Below are positions 1 through 7,272 of a DNA stretch of 21,704 nucleotides, piece by piece. The DNA lies in the NCBI GenBank assembly GCA_934718145.1, contig CAKUZC010000005.1, forward strand, positions 1 through 21,704. The letters run 5' to 3'. The translations under genes were made by a program, and so were the position numbers. Origin of the DNA: an uncultured Eubacteriales bacterium (GTDB lineage Bacteria; Bacillota; Clostridia; Oscillospirales; Acutalibacteraceae). How positions within the stretch are numbered: the stretch's first letter is position 1; every line of letters begins with the position of its first letter. The notes beneath the pieces were generated by a model, which saw only the letters and a program-made list of their open reading frames with translations, was not told the DNA's origin and ran no database searches.

Positions 1-63
1 GTGTTTAGTTTAACTTTTTTGATTATATATAATTTAAAATTAACTATAAAATTTTTAATTTTG
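1..63. repeat. Direct repeat, copy 1 (partner at 209-271)
   Basis: These 63 bases match 209-271 with a single difference (A at 58 against C at 266). The unit is very AT-rich and contains the 12-base palindrome ATTATATATAAT at 22-33. The other copy covers the stop codon and 3' flank of ispG, so this copy is either a duplicate of the ispG end or a copy of a small intergenic element. Its left side is cut by the window edge, so its true extent is unknown. Confidence 0.9.
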
Positions 64-74
64 GGTTTCTAGCG

Positions 75-191
75 TTATTTTATTTTGCTAATAATTTTTG
101 CTTTTTTACTCATGTCCAAAAACTTTATAAAAGAATTAGAAATGGATTCTTTAGCGGAATTTATCTTAAAAATGTCTTTGAATTTTTTCAA
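75..191 (-). CDS. Small 38-residue ORF downstream of ispG, possible broken start of polC
   Basis: On the minus strand a TTG codon at 191-189 is preceded, 10 bases away, by AAGGAG. It opens a 38-codon frame ending in TAA at 77-75. The peptide begins MKKFKDIFKINSAKES and is basic and lysine-rich, with no signal peptide or domain I can recognise. In many Clostridia the gene after ispG is polC (DNA polymerase III alpha). The position, the ribosome site and the basic tail would suit a truncated polC N-terminus, but I cannot show this similarity. It sits between two copies of a 63-base repeat, so it may be a remnant left by a tandem duplication of the ispG-polC junction. Alternatives are a genuine small protein or a chance frame. 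Confidence 0.35.
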   Translation of the reverse strand: MKKFKDIFKINSAKESISNSFIKFLDMSKKAKIISKIK

Positions 192-208
192 TTGTAAGTT
201 GCTCCTTG

Positions 209-271
209 GTGTTTAGTTTAACTTTTTTGATTATATATAATTTAAAATTAACTATAAAATTTTTACTTTTG
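209..271. repeat. Direct repeat, copy 2, overlapping the ispG stop
   Basis: This is the second copy of the 63-base unit at 1-63. It includes the last two sense codons and the stop of ispG (263-271) and the 3' flank up to just before the ribosome site of the small ORF. Similarity to copy 1 fades further into ispG: about 14 of the next 19 bases still match. That hints at an older, longer duplication. Confidence 0.9.
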
Positions 272-1327
272 TACTTCTGACGTCATTATATTTATTTCAT
301 TTATAAGTTCGGTTACAAGATTTTCCTCTTCTACTTTTTTAAAAACCTTTCCTTTTTTAAATATAATTCCATAACCGTCACCGCCGGCAATTCCAATATC
401 AGCTTCTTTGGCTTCTCCCGGGCCATTAACAACACATCCCATAATTGCCACTTTGAGACTGCTCTTATTGTTTTGGAGTAATTTTTGAGTTTCTTTAGCG
501 ATTTTTATAATGTCAATTCTTGTTCTCCCACATGTGGGACACGAAATAAAAGTGATTCCACGACTGCGAAGTTCTAGAGCTTTTAATATATTGAATCCTG
601 CTTTTACTTCTTCGATTGGATCATCTGTAAGCGTCACTCTTATGGTGTCTCCGATTCCATCAAGCAGTAGAGATCCTATCCCTATAGCTGATTTTATAGT
701 ACCCATAGTTAATGTACCTGCTTCGGTAACACCAAGATGCAAAGGATATGAACATTTTTCTGCAATTAGCCTGTAACTTTTTACCATATTATTGACAGAT
801 GAAGATTTAATCGAAATTACTATATCGTTAAAATCAAATTTTTCTAGTAATTTTGCATTGTAAAGAGCACTTTCGCACATTGCTTCCGGAGTTGGTGCGG
901 AATATTTGGCCAATATTTTTCTTTCTACCGAACCTGAGTTTACTCCTATTCTAATGGGAATATTCTTATTTTTGCATGCCTTTGCAACTGCATTTATTTT
1001 ATCTTCATTTCCGATATTTCCGGGGTTAATTCTTATTTTGTCTATGCCGGCTGCTACAGATTCAAGAGCAAGTTTGTAGTCAAAATGAATATCTGCTACA
1101 AGAGGTATGTCAACATGATTTTTTATGGCGTCTATAAGCTTTACAGATTCCATATCGGGTATGGCAACTCTTAAAATTTCACATCCGGCCTTTTTCAATT
1201 TTATTGCCTGTTTTACACTGTTTTCGATGTCAAAAGAGGGGACGCTCAACATTGATTGAACCAAAATCGGATTATTTCCGCCTATTTTTAAGTTTCCTAT
1301 TTTAACTTCATTGGAATTTCTTCTCAT
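263..1327 (-). CDS. ispG: 4-hydroxy-3-methylbut-2-enyl diphosphate synthase (IspG/GcpE)
   Basis: This cytoplasmic iron-sulfur enzyme converts 2-C-methyl-erythritol 2,4-cyclodiphosphate to HMBPP, the penultimate step of the MEP isoprenoid pathway. The 354 residues match the usual bacterial length. The N-terminal TIM-barrel part starts with VKIGNLKIGGNNPILVQSM and carries LVADIHFDY (77-84). The C-terminal cluster domain shows SCPTCGRT with C263 and C266, then GCVVNGPGEA with C298 and E305, the four expected 4Fe-4S ligands. The ATG at 1327 has only a weak AGGT upstream. It is the last complete gene of the pyrH-ispG block, 38 bases after rseP, and is probably read from the promoter before rseP as well as from further upstream. 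Its stop lies within a 63-base repeat. Confidence 0.97.
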   Translation of the reverse strand: MRRNSNEVKIGNLKIGGNNPILVQSMLSVPSFDIENSVKQAIKLKKAGCEILRVAIPDMESVKLIDAIKNHVDIPLVADIHFDYKLALESVAAGIDKIRINPGNIGNEDKINAVAKACKNKNIPIRIGVNSGSVERKILAKYSAPTPEAMCESALYNAKLLEKFDFNDIVISIKSSSVNNMVKSYRLIAEKCSYPLHLGVTEAGTLTMGTIKSAIGIGSLLLDGIGDTIRVTLTDDPIEEVKAGFNILKALELRSRGITFISCPTCGRTRIDIIKIAKETQKLLQNNKSSLKVAIMGCVVNGPGEAKEADIGIAGGDGYGIIFKKGKVFKKVEEENLVTELINEINIMTSEVQK

Positions 1328-1365
1328 AACGTTTTACCTAATTTACAATTATTTTTTGTATCTAA

Positions 1366-2424
1366 TTAAATTTTCCCGAACAAACGAAGAATATCACTGT
1401 AAGAAATATAAATCATGAGAGCGATAAACAAGAAAAATCCAAATGCATGAATCCATCCTTCATATTTGGGATTTACTTTTTTGCGTGTTATCATTTCGAC
1501 TAAAAGAAAAATTAGACGTCCACCATCGAGAGCGGGAAGAGGAAGGAGATTTACGATACCAAGGTTGATTGTTATCATTGCCATTATCGATATGATATTG
1601 TTTACAGCGTCCATTATACCGGTTTTTAAACCGGTTGAAGCTGCTTCTCCTATTACAGAAGCAATTCCTATAGGACCTGCCATATTTGAGACGGCAAATC
1701 TACCTGTTATGATTCCCATTAAACTTACCCAAACTATTTTCACTGTTGAAAGCGTATCCATCCATGTTTGATAAATTAAAGTTATGAAATTTTTATCTGT
1801 TGTTTTTAGTTTGAAATCAAGTTTAGTTATTGATTTTCCATTACTTGTGCTGGATGTTTCAAATTTAACGCTTTCCAGTTCTATTGCCCTTCCGTTTCTC
1901 TTTACTTTAATATTAAATTCACTTTTCCCGTCGGCAGAAAGGTCAAAATACAAATCTTTGTAAGTGAATACAGGAGAGCCGTTTACGCTTAAAATCTCGT
2001 CACCTTGCATTAACCCAAATGAGGACGATACTGCATTTTCAGTGAATGAATCTACTGTTGTTGTGACAAATTTTGGACTTTGAATTAAAAGGAACATAGT
2101 CATTAAGAAGCCTAAAACCAAATTCATTATTGCTCCAAAGCAAACTATAATAAACTTTTGCCAAGCTTTCTTTTTTCCAAACGCAGAAGGATCATTGCTG
2201 TCGGCATCTTCTCCTTCCATTTCGCAAAACCCTCCTATTGGAAAGATTCTCAACGAAAAAAGAGTTTTGTTCTTTTTTATTTTGAATATTCTTGGACCCA
2301 TTCCTAAAGCAAATTCGTTTACTTTTACTCCAAACTTTTTTGCCCAGAAAAAGTGTCCAAATTCATGTGCAAATATTATTAAATTAAATAAGATTATTCC
2401 GATTACTATCAATAATATAGACAA
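1366..2424 (-). CDS. rseP: RIP/site-2 zinc metalloprotease RseP
   Basis: This membrane-embedded protease cleaves substrates within the bilayer, typically anti-sigma factors or remnant signal peptides. I place the start at TTG 2424, because AAAGGAG lies 8 bases upstream; the GTG three codons earlier overlaps that ribosome site. From this start, the zinc motif HEFGH is at 20-24 in the first membrane helix, a PDZ domain lies at about 120-185 (with GLMQGDEILSVNG), and the second catalytic motif NLLPLPALDGG is at 292-302. Further hydrophobic segments lie near 95-115, 270-290 and the C-terminus. The 352 residues are normal for Firmicutes. It sits between dxr and ispG, the standard clostridial order, and has a good promoter of its own in the 95-base gap upstream. 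The natural substrate cannot be told from here. Confidence 0.95.
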   Translation of the reverse strand: MSILLIVIGIILFNLIIFAHEFGHFFWAKKFGVKVNEFALGMGPRIFKIKKNKTLFSLRIFPIGGFCEMEGEDADSNDPSAFGKKKAWQKFIIVCFGAIMNLVLGFLMTMFLLIQSPKFVTTTVDSFTENAVSSSFGLMQGDEILSVNGSPVFTYKDLYFDLSADGKSEFNIKVKRNGRAIELESVKFETSSTSNGKSITKLDFKLKTTDKNFITLIYQTWMDTLSTVKIVWVSLMGIITGRFAVSNMAGPIGIASVIGEAASTGLKTGIMDAVNNIISIMAMITINLGIVNLLPLPALDGGRLIFLLVEMITRKKVNPKYEGWIHAFGFFLFIALMIYISYSDILRLFGKI

Positions 2425-2457
2425 ATTAACCACTCCTTTAAATTGCGTTTTTATTTA

Positions 2458-2485
2458 ATTATATATTATCTTGATATAATATCAA
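2458..2485 (-). promoter_or_regulatory. SigA-type promoter for rseP-ispG, with dyad over the -35 box
   Basis: Read on the minus strand, TTGATA (2485-2480), a 16-base spacer and a perfect TATAAT (2463-2458) lie about 35 bases before the rseP start. The -35 box is part of a perfect 15-base palindrome, TTGATATTATATCAA, at 2471-2485, which could be an operator. This would let rseP and ispG be transcribed separately from the genes upstream. Confidence 0.6.
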
Positions 2486-2519
2486 CATTTTTATTGTGTA
2501 TATCTGATTTTAAACGACA

Positions 2520-3677
2520 CTATATTAATTCTCTTACAAAATGGCGAGACGTTTTATCAATATGTAAAATTTCTTCCAAAGAAATCGGCAGTTTCACATT
2601 TTTAAAGTTTTCAACCGCAGATTTGACTAGTTCAACTATTTCACAAAATTTTATTTTTCCATTTAAGAACATTTCGACTGCTTCTTCATTTGCAGCGTTC
2701 AACACGATGGGAGTTCCATTGTTTGCACTTACGGTTTTTCTACACAAATCCATAGCCTCGAATGTAGCATTGTCAGGTTCGAAAAATGATAAATTCTTTA
2801 TTTTGGAAAGATTTAAAGGATTTACTGAAGACTTAAACCTTTTTGGATAAGTTAGGGCATATTGTATTGGAGTTTTCATACTGGGAGTACCCATTTGAGC
2901 AATAACTGAACCGTCAGTGAGCTCAATCATTGAATGAACAATGCTTTCACGGTGAATAATTACGTCTATTTTGTTTTCCGGAACATCGAAAAGGTGGACG
3001 GCTTCGATTATCTCCAGACCTTTATTCATCATTGTAGCGCTATCTATGGTTATTTTTGCTCCCATTGACCAACTGGGATGATTGAGAGCATTTTTTATTG
3101 TTACATTTTCGAGCTCTTTTCTTGATTTGCCGAAAAAGGGTCCGCCTGAAGCTGTCAAAACCAGTTTAGATATGTCTTTTTTATCTTTGCAACTTTGCAT
3201 ACATTGAAAGATAGCACTGTGTTCGCTGTCTACCGGAAATATTTTTACACCGTTTTCAGATGCAAGTTTTGTAACCAAATTTCCTCCGGCGACTAGTGTT
3301 TCTTTATTTGCCAAAGCGATATCTTTCCCGGCATTTATTGCTGCCAACGTAGGTTCTAATCCTATCATTCCCGAAACAGCTGTTATTACACAGTCTGCCG
3401 ATTTACAGCATGCCGCTTCGCAAAGACCATCTATCCCGGATAAAATTTCGGTAGAAGTGTCTTTCACTTTTTGTTTAAGTTCTTTGGCATACTTTTCGTC
3501 AAATACCGCAGCTATTTCGGGTTTAAATTTTCTTATTTGATTTTCAAGCAGAGAAATATTTTTATTTCCTGAAATAGAAGATATTTTAATGCCGAGTTCT
3601 TCGGCAACTTCTAAAGTTTGAGTCCCTATTGAACCGGTTGAACCCAGAACACATAAATTTTTTTTCAAAGGAATCAC
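2520..3677 (-). CDS. dxr: 1-deoxy-D-xylulose 5-phosphate reductoisomerase
   Basis: Dxr catalyses the NADPH-dependent rearrangement and reduction of DXP to MEP, the committed step of the MEP pathway; fosmidomycin targets this enzyme. The 385 residues are of family length. The dinucleotide-binding loop GSTGSIG is at 12-18, ALANKETLVAGG at 121-132, the metal-binding DSE at 150-152, the flexible substrate loop around HPSWSMGAKITIDSATM at 200-216 and the metal ligand E222 in NKGLEIIEA. The GTG start at 3677 lacks a clear ribosome site of its own. The TTG three codons later has AAGAGTG six bases upstream and may be the true start. It lies between cdsA and rseP; ispG of the same pathway is two genes further on. 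Confidence 0.97.
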   Translation of the reverse strand: MIPLKKNLCVLGSTGSIGTQTLEVAEELGIKISSISGNKNISLLENQIRKFKPEIAAVFDEKYAKELKQKVKDTSTEILSGIDGLCEAACCKSADCVITAVSGMIGLEPTLAAINAGKDIALANKETLVAGGNLVTKLASENGVKIFPVDSEHSAIFQCMQSCKDKKDISKLVLTASGGPFFGKSRKELENVTIKNALNHPSWSMGAKITIDSATMMNKGLEIIEAVHLFDVPENKIDVIIHRESIVHSMIELTDGSVIAQMGTPSMKTPIQYALTYPKRFKSSVNPLNLSKIKNLSFFEPDNATFEAMDLCRKTVSANNGTPIVLNAANEEAVEMFLNGKIKFCEIVELVKSAVENFKNVKLPISLEEILHIDKTSRHFVRELI

Positions 3678-3704
3678 TCTTTTATTTTCAATTTTTTGAT
3701 GTAA

Positions 3705-4526
3705 TTACATTTCAATTATGGGAATTAATTTTATGAAAAAATACACGTATGGAATTGTAAAAATAACACTGTCAAATCGGTCTAAAATGCCTCCATGGCC
3801 GGGCATTAAAGTTCCGAAATCTTTTACTTTGCACTTTCTTTTTATGATAGAGAAACTCAAGTCTCCTAAAGCAGAAATCGGAGAACCTATAAGCCCTAAA
3901 ACTATTATCAAAAAGTAATTTATTTGATGTTTTTCTGAAAATACAAAATTATTGAATATAAAAGCTACTAAAATCATGGATAAAACACACACTACTATTC
4001 CACCGATGAAACCTTCTATTGTTTTTTTTGGACTTATATCGGGACAGAGCTTGTTTTTTCCAAAAAATTTTCCACAAAAATATGCTCCCGTGTCAGACAT
4101 CCAAGCGACAGAGAGAGCTAAAAGTACAAAGAAACTTCCATATATTCCTCCGAAATTTCTAAGATCTATTATTTTCCCCAGAGATACGGAAATGAGTATT
4201 GTCATTGTATAAGTTACGGCAACATGTTTTAGCCTTGTTGAAGGTTTTATAAGCATGACTGAAAACATCCATAAAGTGTATAAATACCAAGCTATTTCAG
4301 ATATTGTTCCAAATCCGAACATCGGAATAAAACTTACAAAAATGAAAGTAGGAATTGTCATCATATAAGACTTAGAAATGTTCAGCACAGAAAAAATTTC
4401 TTTGATTGCCAACACAGCTATAACAGAGGTAATTATATTTAGGAGTATAGTACAGTTTTGATTAAAAAATAAAACAAATAAAATAAAAATTGCTCCGGTT
4501 ATTCCCGAAATAATTCTCTTTTCCAC
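3705..4526 (-). CDS. cdsA: Phosphatidate cytidylyltransferase (CDP-diglyceride synthase)
   Basis: CdsA is an integral membrane enzyme that makes CDP-diacylglycerol from CTP and phosphatidic acid, the precursor of all the cell's phospholipids. The 273 residues contain several hydrophobic helices (about 8-45, 55-95, 102-120, 130-148, 172-195, 204-225). The full CTP-transferase signature is visible at 226-252: S226, K229-R230, K235-D236, then PGHGG at 242-246 and D249-R250-F-D252. SDTGAYFCG at 144-152 and SPKKTIEGFIGG at 165-176 are also typical. The start is GTG at 4526, with GGAGGAG inside the last codons of uppS. Only two bases separate it from the uppS stop, so the two are probably translationally coupled. 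Confidence 0.96.
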   Translation of the reverse strand: MEKRIISGITGAIFILFVLFFNQNCTILLNIITSVIAVLAIKEIFSVLNISKSYMMTIPTFIFVSFIPMFGFGTISEIAWYLYTLWMFSVMLIKPSTRLKHVAVTYTMTILISVSLGKIIDLRNFGGIYGSFFVLLALSVAWMSDTGAYFCGKFFGKNKLCPDISPKKTIEGFIGGIVVCVLSMILVAFIFNNFVFSEKHQINYFLIIVLGLIGSPISALGDLSFSIIKRKCKVKDFGTLMPGHGGILDRFDSVIFTIPYVYFFIKLIPIIEM

Positions 4527-4528
4527 TG

Positions 4529-5242
4529 TTACTCTCCTCCAAATCTCCTCGTACGGTTAAAATATTCTTCTATCGATTCATCAAAGATTTTTTCCGAAAA
4601 ATCCGGCCAAAGTGTATCCGTAAAGTAAAGTTCCGCATAGGCGGACTGCCAAAGAAGAAAGTTTGACAGCCTTTTTTCTCCGCCCGTACGGATTAAAAAA
4701 TCAACATCAGGTTGACCTTTTGTATAGAGATAAGAATTAAAATATTCTTCGGTTAAATTCGAAAAATTGCCGATGTCACTGTGAAGTTGCATATTTTTTA
4801 TTGCATTTATTATTTCTGAACGTCCTCCGTAGTTCATGGCTATGTTGAGGTTCATGCCGGTTCGGTCTTTGGTTTCCGCTTCAATTGTATTTATCAAATT
4901 TTGAATGTCATTTGAAAATTTAGAAATATCTCCTATGAATTTGAGCTTGATATTTTCATTTTTAAAATCTTTCATTACATTCTTCAAATACTTTTTGAAA
5001 AGGAACATCAAAGCGGACACTTCAGAAAAAGAACGTTTCCAGTTTTCCGTGGAAAAAGCATATACGGTGAGGTGTCGGAGACCTATCTTGTTGCAATAAA
5101 GAGCAAGGTTTTTGAAAACTTCAGCTCCTCTGGAATGACCAGAGGTTGTAGGAAGGCCACGATTTCTGGCCCACCTTCTGTTTCCGTCCATTATTATCCC
5201 AATATGCAAAGGCAATTTTTTTTCTATATTCGAGTTTGACAT
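4529..5242 (-). CDS. uppS: Isoprenyl transferase (undecaprenyl diphosphate synthase family)
   Basis: This cytoplasmic cis-prenyltransferase condenses isopentenyl diphosphate with farnesyl diphosphate to give undecaprenyl diphosphate, the lipid carrier for peptidoglycan and other wall polymers. The 237 residues hold all the conserved regions: GIIMDGNRRWARNRG (15-29) with catalytic D19, TVYAFSTENWKR, AMNYGGRSEI, and near the C-terminus DFLIRTGGEKRLSNFLLW followed by SAYAELYFTDTLWPDF. The ATG at 5242 has GGAGAA about 14 bases upstream, a longer gap than usual. It sits between frr and cdsA, and its substrate comes from the pathway served by dxr and ispG in the same block. Confidence 0.96.
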   Translation of the reverse strand: MSNSNIEKKLPLHIGIIMDGNRRWARNRGLPTTSGHSRGAEVFKNLALYCNKIGLRHLTVYAFSTENWKRSFSEVSALMFLFKKYLKNVMKDFKNENIKLKFIGDISKFSNDIQNLINTIEAETKDRTGMNLNIAMNYGGRSEIINAIKNMQLHSDIGNFSNLTEEYFNSYLYTKGQPDVDFLIRTGGEKRLSNFLLWQSAYAELYFTDTLWPDFSEKIFDESIEEYFNRTRRFGGE

Positions 5243-5273
5243 AACTTAAAAAGTTCTCCAAAAATTTTTAAGA

Positions 5274-5828
5274 TTACAGTGACATCACCTGGGAAATTTT
5301 AGAACCACAGATTTCTTCAATCTGCTTACAGAATTTATCGGTTAAATCTTGAATCTTTTTTTCGCCGGATTTCATTTCATCTTCTGTAATTTCGGAAGAT
5401 TTTTTCATGTTTTTAATTTTGTCCATGACATCACGACGAATATTTCTTATTGCTATTTTAGATTCTTCTGCCATGGCGGAAACTTCTTTTGATATTTCTC
5501 TTCTTCTATCCTCAGTTAATTGAGGGAATATAAGTCTTATCACTTTTCCGTCATTTTGGGGATTTATACCTATGTCTGATTTTTGAATAGCTTTTTCCAC
5601 AGCGTTTAAAATTGATATATCCCAGGGTTGGATAATAAGGACTCGGGCCTCCGACACCGAAACGGCAGCCACCTGATTAATTGGAGTGGGCGTGCCGTAA
5701 TAGTCCACCGTAACTTTGTCTAAAACGGAAGCATTTGCTCTTCCGGCTTGTATAGAAGCGTATTCTGAGCTGAGACGTTCACATGTTGTTTGCATACGAT
5801 TTTTCGTGTCATTTAGAATTTGATTCAT
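5274..5828 (-). CDS. frr: Ribosome-recycling factor
   Basis: RRF works with EF-G to split post-termination ribosomes. The 184 residues match the near-constant family length of about 185. The N-terminal three-helix part contains AGRANASVLDKVTVDYYG with PTPINQVAAVSV following. The central domain has the expected QPWDISILNAVEKAIQKSDIGINP and RLIFPQLTEDRRREISKEV, and the protein ends in a charged helix. The ATG at 5828 has GGAGGAAAATTTT before it, an excellent ribosome site. It lies 60 bases after pyrH and 31 bases before uppS, as in most Firmicutes. Confidence 0.97.
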   Translation of the reverse strand: MNQILNDTKNRMQTTCERLSSEYASIQAGRANASVLDKVTVDYYGTPTPINQVAAVSVSEARVLIIQPWDISILNAVEKAIQKSDIGINPQNDGKVIRLIFPQLTEDRRREISKEVSAMAEESKIAIRNIRRDVMDKIKNMKKSSEITEDEMKSGEKKIQDLTDKFCKQIEEICGSKISQVMSL

Positions 5829-5888
5829 AAAATTTTCCTCCTATTTATCATATTTAGTTTTCATAAAACTTAAAAATCTGAAAATAAT

Positions 5889-6596
5889 TTATGGTTTGGC
5901 AATTGTTCCAAGATTTTCGCCATTAAGAGTTCTAGCTATATTTTCGGGGTTTTCCAAACTAAAAACAAGTACCGAAATATTATTATCACGACAAAGTGAA
6001 GCAGCTGTGGAATCCATTACCTTTAGATTTTTGGAAAGTACTTCCTCAAAAGTCACTTCAGTGTATTTTTTTGCGTCCGGATTTATTTTAGGGTCGCTGT
6101 CATATACGCCGTCGACATTTGTAGCTTTGAATATTGCTTCTGCTTGAATTTCGGAAGCTCTCAAAGCTGCTGCGGTATCTGTAGAGAAAAATGCGCTCCC
6201 AGTTCCGTATCCAAAAATTACAATCCTTCCTTTTTTAAGGTGGTGGATAGCTCTTTCCGGGGAATAGAGTTCACCTACTTGAGGAAGTGCAACTGAAGTC
6301 ATAATTTTTACTTTTGCTCCGATTTCTTCCAAAGAGTCCGCCAGACCAATTGCATTCATAACAGTTGCCAACATTCCCATGTGGTCAGCTCTGACTCTGT
6401 TCATGCTTCCGCTGGATCTACCCCTCCAGAAGTTTCCTCCTCCCACAACTATCGCTATTTCACACCCTGATTCACTACAGTCTTTAATAACTTTTGCTAT
6501 GGGTTTTATTGTATCAAAATCTATTCCTGTTTTTTTGGTTCCGGCTAGCGCTTCTCCGCTGAGCTTAATTAAAATTCGCTTGTAATTGGATTCCAA
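5889..6596 (-). CDS. pyrH: UMP kinase
   Basis: PyrH phosphorylates UMP to UDP and belongs to the hexameric amino-acid-kinase family, not the eukaryotic-type NMP kinases. I choose the TTG at 6596 because GGGAGAGTG lies about 11 bases upstream. The longer frame, from a TTG at 6614, would use that ribosome site as coding sequence and add six residues that relatives lack. From this start the protein has 235 residues, with YKRILIKLSGEAL (5-17), the glycine loop VVGGGNFWRGR (50-60), RADHMGMLATVMN, FGYGTGSAFFSTDTAAALRA, and the nucleotide-binding NVDGVYDSDP (160-169). It is the first gene of the minus-strand block here; rpsB and tsf, often upstream of it, are absent and the ATPase operon diverges instead. 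Confidence 0.96.
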   Translation of the reverse strand: MESNYKRILIKLSGEALAGTKKTGIDFDTIKPIAKVIKDCSESGCEIAIVVGGGNFWRGRSSGSMNRVRADHMGMLATVMNAIGLADSLEEIGAKVKIMTSVALPQVGELYSPERAIHHLKKGRIVIFGYGTGSAFFSTDTAAALRASEIQAEAIFKATNVDGVYDSDPKINPDAKKYTEVTFEEVLSKNLKVMDSTAASLCRDNNISVLVFSLENPENIARTLNGENLGTIAKP

Positions 6597-6681
6597 ATGC
6601 AGACACTCTCCCAAATTTTAGATTTAATATTAATTTCTGTTAAAATGCATTACTCATGATATATTTTTTCACTCATATGAT

Positions 6682-6710
6682 ATTCTAACCTAATAAATAA
6701 ATTATGTAAA
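6682..6710 (-). promoter_or_regulatory. SigA-type promoter for the pyrH block
   Basis: On the minus strand TTTACA (6710-6705), a 17-base spacer and TAGAAT (6687-6682) lie about 85 bases before the chosen pyrH start. The next genes follow at short distances, so this is the likely main promoter for pyrH to ispG. Confidence 0.65.
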
Positions 6711-6807
6711 TACTTTGAAGTGCCCAATTTTTTTATTTTTAGCCATTCTAGAGCTGTTTGGAATGATTATGTATAAAAATTAATATTATAAAATTTTCTA
6801 ATAGTTG

Positions 6808-6835
6808 TTGACATTTTAAATATTTGTATCATAAT
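6808..6835 (+). promoter_or_regulatory. SigA-type promoter for the V-type ATPase operon
   Basis: A perfect -35 TTGACA (6808-6813), a 16-base spacer and CATAAT (6830-6835) lie 62 bases before the first ATPase gene, whose ribosome site is GTGAGG. The 282-base gap between pyrH and this operon holds this promoter and the divergent pyrH promoter. I see no gene or riboswitch in it. Confidence 0.65.
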
Positions 6836-6896
6836 TCTATGTGAATGAAAGTAAATTCTGTACTCAAAATATTTTTATGAAGTGAGGTATTAAAAT

Positions 6897-7208
6897 ATGG
6901 AAGATATGATAGGAAAGATAATACAAATGGATAAGGAAGCGCGCGAGAGCCTCACTAAAGCAAATCAGCTTAAAATAGATGCCGAGCGTAAAATAAGCGA
7001 TATAAAAGAGCAAAGAAGAAACGAATATATAGACAGAGCGCGTACAAACATAAAAGTTTTAGAAAAGGAAGAAAAAGTCAAAGCTGCTGTTAAACTTAAA
7101 GTCATCGAGAATACTTATGAACAAAAGTACAGCAGAATAGAAAAAGTTTACTATGACAATAAAGACAAATGGATAAAAGCCATAGTAGACAGGGTGATAC
7201 AAAAATAA
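6897..7208 (+). CDS. V-type ATPase peripheral-stalk subunit G/H-like coiled coil
   Basis: This 103-residue, highly charged protein is almost entirely predicted coiled coil. It begins MEDMIGKIIQMDKEARESL and continues with repeated K/E/R/A heptads such as AERKISDIKEQRRNEYIDRA. Family knowledge: bacterial and archaeal V-type operons start with or contain such a subunit, which pairs with subunit E as the peripheral stalk linking the catalytic head to subunit I. The sequence itself is low in specific motifs, so the call rests on the coiled coil, the length of about 100 residues and its place as the first gene of the operon. The ATG has AGTGAGG about nine bases upstream. A gap of 60 bases leads to the subunit C gene. 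Confidence 0.75.
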   Translation: MEDMIGKIIQMDKEARESLTKANQLKIDAERKISDIKEQRRNEYIDRARTNIKVLEKEEKVKAAVKLKVIENTYEQKYSRIEKVYYDNKDKWIKAIVDRVIQK

Positions 7209-7227
7209 ATTAAAGGTGGTGAATGCC

Positions 7228-7272
7228 GTGCGGTCTTTGAGCTCAAGGATTTGCTTTCGGCTTTGGTTATGA
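7228..7272 (+). CDS. Possible 14-codon upstream ORF in the subunit C leader
   Basis: A GTG at 7228, eight bases after the ribosome-like AAAGGTGG (7212-7219), opens a 14-codon frame (MRSLSSRICFRLWL). Its TGA at 7270-7272 overlaps the ATG (7269-7271) of the subunit C gene in the ATGA arrangement typical of translational coupling. A second, 5-codon frame starts at ATG 7223 after the same site. Whether either is translated cannot be seen from sequence. Confidence 0.3.
   Translation: MRSLSSRICFRLWL

Noticed and set aside
1..271. Insertion sequence or CRISPR repeat explaining the paired 63-bp units
   Set aside because: There is no transposase, no terminal inverted repeats and only two copies with a single spacer that carries an ORF.
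510..776. Plus-strand frame of 88 codons inside ispG
   Set aside because: It lies antisense to a gene with clear catalytic motifs and has no ribosome site or recognisable protein sequence. Similar antisense frames inside rseP, dxr, cdsA, uppS, pyrH, subunits C, I, A and B and both transporters were dropped for the same reason.
6744..6765. CATTC/GAATG inverted repeat between pyrH and the ATPase operon
   Set aside because: It has only five base pairs with a long loop in AT-rich DNA and no T-run in a useful direction. It is too weak to call an operator or terminator.
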